A stretch of DNA of 64,000 bases from Limnoperna fortunei (taxonomy: Eukaryota > Mollusca > Bivalvia > Mytilida > Modiolidae). The DNA lies in NCBI GenBank assembly GCA_944474755.1, contig OX104112.1, forward strand, positions 90,099,756 through 90,163,755. Direction: 5' to 3'. Below the pieces are notes generated by a model that did no database searches, was not told the origin of the DNA, and saw only the letters and a program-made list of their open reading frames with translations. The first letter of the stretch is position 1. Each line of letters begins with the position of its first letter. The position numbers and the translations under genes were made by a program. Below, piece after piece: positions 59,263 through 64,000 of this stretch.

Positions 59263-60374
59263 TAAAAATCCTTAAAATAATTCAGATGTTGTTTTCCATT
59301 ATACATCTGAACAAATTTCATTACACTAGAACGACAAAAGTGGGGTCAAAATCGATAAAGGACATAAGAACATAATACATAGTAATCGGTCAATACTTTT
59401 ATACATTCAAAAAGAGTCGACTAAATTTTCTTTGATTTAATGAACTGGAACATTGTAAAATGTATACTAATAATATTCCAACTGAAAATGACATCCTCTA
59501 TTACATACGTCTTTCTGTGCTGTGTATGGCATAAGACTAGTATACTATTACAATACTTAAATACAGTACATGTATTATTAGAGTTTTTTGTTGTCCACAT
59601 TGAATACCATGTTTTTGTCAACTATCTATATTTGCACAACAATAATATTTCTAACCAATTAGTTCGACTCAAACATGACAACGATGATAGATAACGTTTA
59701 TTATTACAACATTAAAGACAAAAGCAGAAGTATCCTACCAGTAGAGAGTCTACTCCCAGCAAAGAATGTAGTTGTAATTATACAAATATACAATTTCACA
59801 TTTTGAGCAAGTTTGCATGATATAATGAGAAGAAATAGTTCAAAAATAATTTCATAAAAATGTGAAGAACATACTATTATGACAAAAAAATCTTAAGTAC
59901 ATGACAAAATGATGCATCAAATTTCAGGCTGTTATTTCTCGATTTTGAGGAGCTGAACTGTCTTCACGCATACAAGCAATAAACTCTAGAAAGGGAAATA
60001 AGTCAAACGTGTTATTACATCTTTGAAATTAATAAAATACAATCTCACGAACAGAAGTTTCAAAATATAGTCCAATTGAATAGTCTTATACTCTTAAAAT
60101 CAACATGTCGTACATAAATATTTAAAACAAAATAACATGCACCTTTTCACAAATCAAAAATGTAATTTTCAGGTAACACCTAACCAGTTTTATAACCAAT
60201 ATCTGTTAACTGTTACCAATGCTTGACGGCTACACATCTTACTAGTATATGCTTTGTCTGATATTAAATCTAGCTAAGTTTTTCTAATGCTAAGAACATG
60301 TAGAAAAACAAAACAACTAAAGATCGATAAACGTGGATAAGTAGTTAGTCATACTCTTAACATGAACGTCGTAA
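59263..60374. other. Non-coding stretch
   Basis: Nothing is recognised. The overlapping frames at 59421-59694 on both strands have no domain. Confidence 0.4.
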
Positions 60375-60533
60375 CTGGGATTGTGCTCCAACTTTAATTT
60401 AGTAGGACAGCCATTTTTGCATGGCAAAGGTCAGGGTTTGCACCAGGTTCTTCCCAAACAATGAAAACTGAACACCATGATAAAGCTAAAAAATTTGCCG
60501 AAAGTGACACACACATTTCAAACAAACAAAATT
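60375..60533 (+). mobile_element. Degraded SINE 3' half
   Basis: ggtttgcaccaggttcttcc / caaacaatgaaaactgaaca / ccatgataaagctaaaaaat / ttgccgaaagtg followed by a caaacaaac tail matches the SINE 3' region. The head is missing or unrecognisable. Confidence 0.65.
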
Positions 60534-60624
60534 GAATGTTAATAAATCTGACAGAATTAATGTTTGAGTGAGCGATTAAATTGTAATATATATTGTTTAG
60601 GAGCTGCTTCGCATTATAACCTAT

Positions 60625-63600
60625 GATTGGTTATAGTTCTATATTTCTAGCACATATAAGTCTCTGTCCTCATTGTCACTGCACAAGACAACATGATGGG
60701 TTATAGTTTTACATTGCTAGCACACTGAAGTCTCTGTCCTCATTGTCACTGCACAAGACAACATGATGGGTTATAGTTTTACATTGCTAGCACACTGAAG
60801 TCTCTGTCCTCATTGTCACTGCACAAGACAACATGATGGGTTATAGTTTTACAGTGCTAGCACACTGAAGTCTCTGTCCTCATTGTCACTGCACTAGACA
60901 ACATGATGGGGTATAGTTTTACAGTGCTTGCACACTGAAGTCTCTTTCGTCATTGTCACTGCACAAAACAACATGATGGGTTATAGTTTTACAGTGCTAG
61001 CACACTGAAGTCTCTGTCCTCATTGTCACTGCACAAGACAACATGATGGGTTATAGTTTTACAGTGCTAGCACACTGAAGTCTCTGTCCTCATTGTCATT
61101 GCACTAGACAACATGATGGGGTATAGTTTGACAGTGCTAGCACACTGAAGTCTCTGTCCTCATTGTCATTGCACAAGACAACATGATGGGGTATAGTTTT
61201 ACAGTGCTAGCACACATAAGTCTCTGTCCTCATTGTCACTGCACAAGACAACATGATGGGTTATAGTTTTACATTGCTAGCACACTGAAGTCTCTGTCCT
61301 CATTGTCACTGCACAAGACAACATGATGGGTTATAGTTTTACAGTGCTAGCACACTGAAGTCTCTGTCCTCATTGTCACTGCACAAGACAACATGATGGG
61401 TTATAGTTTTACAGTGCTAGCACACTGAAGTCTCTGTCCTCATTGTCATTGCACTAGACAACATGATGGGGTATAGTTTTACAGTGCTAGCACACTGAAG
61501 TCTCTGTCCTCATTGTCATTGCACAAGACAACATGATGGGGTATAGTTTTACAGTGCTAGCACACATAAGTCTCTGTCCTCATTGTCACTGCACAAGACA
61601 ACATGATGGGTTATAGTTTTACAGTGCTAGCACACTGAAGTCTCTGTCCTCATTGTCATTGCACAAGACAACATGATGGGTTATAGTTTTACAGTGCTAG
61701 CACACTGAAGTCTCTGTCCTCATCGTCATTGCACTAGACAACATGATGGGGTATAGTTTTACAGTGCTAGCACAAGCACACTGAAGTCTCTTTCGTCATT
61801 GTCATTGCACTAGACAACATGATGGGTTATAGTTTTACAGTGCTAGCACACTAAAGTCTCTGTCCTCATTGTCATTGCACTAGAAAACATGATGGGGTAT
61901 AGTTTTACAGTGCTAGCACACTGAAGTCTCTGTCCTCATCGTCATTGCACTAGACAACATGATGGGGTATAGTTTTACAGTGCTAGCACACTGAAGTCTC
62001 TGTCCTAATTGTCATTGCACTAGACAACATGATGGGGTATAGTTTTACAGTGCTAGCACACTGAAGTCTCTGTCCTCATTGTCATTGCACTAGACAAAAT
62101 GATGGGTTATAGTTTTACAGTGCTAGCACACTGAAGTCTCTGTCCTAATTGTCATTGCACTAGACAACATGATGGGGTATAGTTTTACAGTGCTAGCACA
62201 CTGAAGTCTCGGTCGTAATTGTCATTGCACTAGACAACATGATGGGTTATAGTTTTACAGTGCTAGCACACTGAAGTCTCTGTCCTCATCGTCATTCCAC
62301 TAGATAACATGATGGGGTACAGTTTTACAGTGCTAGCACACTGAAGTCTCTGTCGTAATTGTCATTGCACTAGACAACAGGATGGGGTATAGTTTTACAG
62401 TGCTAGCACACTGAAGTCTCTGTCCTCATTGTCATTGTACAAGACAACATGATGGGTTATAGTTTTACAGTGCTAGCACACTGAAGTCTCTGTCCTCATT
62501 GTCATTTCACTAGACAACATGATGGGGTATAGTTTTACAGTGCTAGCACACTGAAGTCTCTTTCCTCATTGTCATTGCACTAGACAACATGATGGGGTAT
62601 AGTTTTACAGTGCTAGCACACTGAAGTCTCTGTCCTCATTGTCATTGCACTAGACAACATGATGGGGTATAGTTTTACAGTGCTTGCACACTGAAGTCTC
62701 TTTCGTCATTGTCATTGCACTAGACAACATGATGGGGTATAGTTTTACAGTGCTAGCACACTGAAGTCTCTGTCCTCATTGTCATTGCACTAGACAACAT
62801 GATGGGTTATAGTTTTACAGTGCTAGCACACTGAAGTCTCTGTCCTCATTGTCATTGCACTAGACAACATGATGGGGTATAGTTTTACAGTGCTTGCACA
62901 CTGAAGTCTCTGTCCTCATTGTCATTGCACTAGACAACATGATGGGGTATAGTTTTACAGTGCTAGCACACTGAAGTCTCTGTCCTCATTGTCATTGCAC
63001 TAGACAACATGATGGGGTATAGTTTTACAGTGCTTGCACACTGAAGTCTCTTTCGTCATTGTCATTGCACTAGACAACATGATGGGGTATAGTTTTACAG
63101 TGCTAGCACACTGAAGTCTCTGTCCTCATTGTCATTGCACTAGACAACATGATGGGTTATAGTTTTACAGTGCTAGCACACTGAAGTCTCTGTCCTCATT
63201 GTCATTGCACTAGACAACATGATGGGGTATAGTTTTACAGTGCTTGCACACTGAAGTCTCTGTCCTCATTGTCATTGCACTAGACAACATGATGGGGTAT
63301 AGTTTTACAGTGCTAGCACACTGAAGTCTCTGTCCTCATTGTCATTGCACTAGACAACATGATGGGGTATAGTTTTACAGTGCTAGAACACTGAAGTCTC
63401 TGTCCTCATCGTCATTGCACAAGACAACATGATGGGGTATAGTTTTACAGTGCTAGCACACATAAGTCTCTGTCCTCATTGTCACTGCACAAGACAACAT
63501 GATGGGTTATAGTTTTACATTGCTAGCACACTGAAGTCTCTGTCCTCATTGTCACTGCACAAGACAACATGATGGGTTATAGTTTTACAGTGCTAGCACA

Positions 63601-64000
63601 CTGAAGTCTCTGTCCTCATTGTCATTGCACTAGACAACATGATGGGGTATAGTTTTACAGTGCTAGAACACTGAAGTCTCTGTCCTCATCGTCATTGCAC
63701 TAGACAACATGATGGGGTATAGTTTTACAGTGCTAGAACACTGAAGTCTCTGTCCTCATTGTCATTGCACTAGACAACATGATGGGGTATAGTTTTACAG
63801 TGCTAGAACACTGAAGTCTCTGTCCTCATTGTCATTGCACTAGACAACATGATGGGTTATAGTTTTACAGTGCTAGAACACTGAAGTCTCTGTCCTCATT
63901 GTCATTGCACTAGACAACATGATGGGTTATAGTTTTACAGTGCTAGAACACTGAAGTCTCTGTCCTCATTGTCATTGCACTAGACAACATGATGGGGTAT
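60625..64000. repeat. 70-bp tandem array running off the window end
   Basis: Units of exactly 70 bp (TCTCTGTCCT at 60661, 60731, 60801 and so on) contain GCTAGCACACTGAAGTCTCT, gtcctcattgtcaytgca, cwagacaacatgatgggk and tatagttttaca. About 48 copies are present and the array is incomplete at 64000. Variants recur in register: the unit with TGCTTGCACA occurs at 62681 and 63031, and at 62891 and 63241, both 350 bp apart, so a five-unit block was copied. There is a local length change at about 61771 (extra gcacaa). There is no long frame, since 70 is not a multiple of 3. Confidence 0.95.

Overview
This is a low-GC, repeat-rich eukaryotic (metazoan) window. Several traits point to a mollusc, most likely a bivalve: tRNA-derived SINEs with (CAAA)n-type tails, LINE fragments with apurinic-endonuclease and reverse-transcriptase signatures, palindromic MITEs, and long tandem arrays. 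Species assignment is inference. I see no bacterial-style operons, CRISPR arrays, rRNA genes or free-standing tRNA genes.

Gene content. One protein-coding gene is supported: a four-exon, plus-strand small GTPase of the RGK class (Rad/Gem/Rem/Rem2 relatives). Its coding exons are 30262-30796, 49401-49486, 52399-52582 and 56241-56509. All splice phases agree, and the spliced reading frame is 357 codons plus stop. Intron 1 is 18.6 kb. It holds a full-length SINE with an 11-bp target duplication, a 37-bp tandem array, an antisense 5'-truncated LINE with an unbroken 868-codon frame, and a 133-bp exon-like island whose inclusion would bring an immediate stop.

Upstream half (1-30 kb). This part is a transposon and satellite landscape. 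A 412-bp hAT/MULE-like MITE sits inside a SINE (1-562), with a visible empty-site paralogue at 32.6 kb. A 34-bp x7 array (1009-1247) lies inside another SINE, and its unit is the SINE's own middle segment. A decayed minus-strand LINE (5105-10940) is split by about 82 copies of a 52-bp repeat (6640-10895), whose unit is a slice of the LINE's reverse-transcriptase coding sequence. Further on there is a perfect 64-bp-arm palindrome (13504-13658), a pair of roughly 280-bp inverted arms (18475-20346), and an array of about 40-bp monomers with a 358-bp higher-order period (20375-23747) interrupted by a MITE-like insert. Then come a broken Tc1/mariner-type transposase (25833-26534) and a 574-bp tandem duplication (27107-28254).

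Downstream part (56.5-64 kb). After the gene come a dispersed repeat, a SINE, a degraded SINE 3' half, and a 70-bp tandem array (60625 onward) that runs off the window end and shows a local 350-bp (5-mer) higher-order period.

Main theme. Two independent tandem arrays in this window are demonstrably internal expansions of a transposable element, one in a LINE and one in a SINE, with element sequence on both sides. A third array starts about 30 bp beyond the end of a dispersed element.
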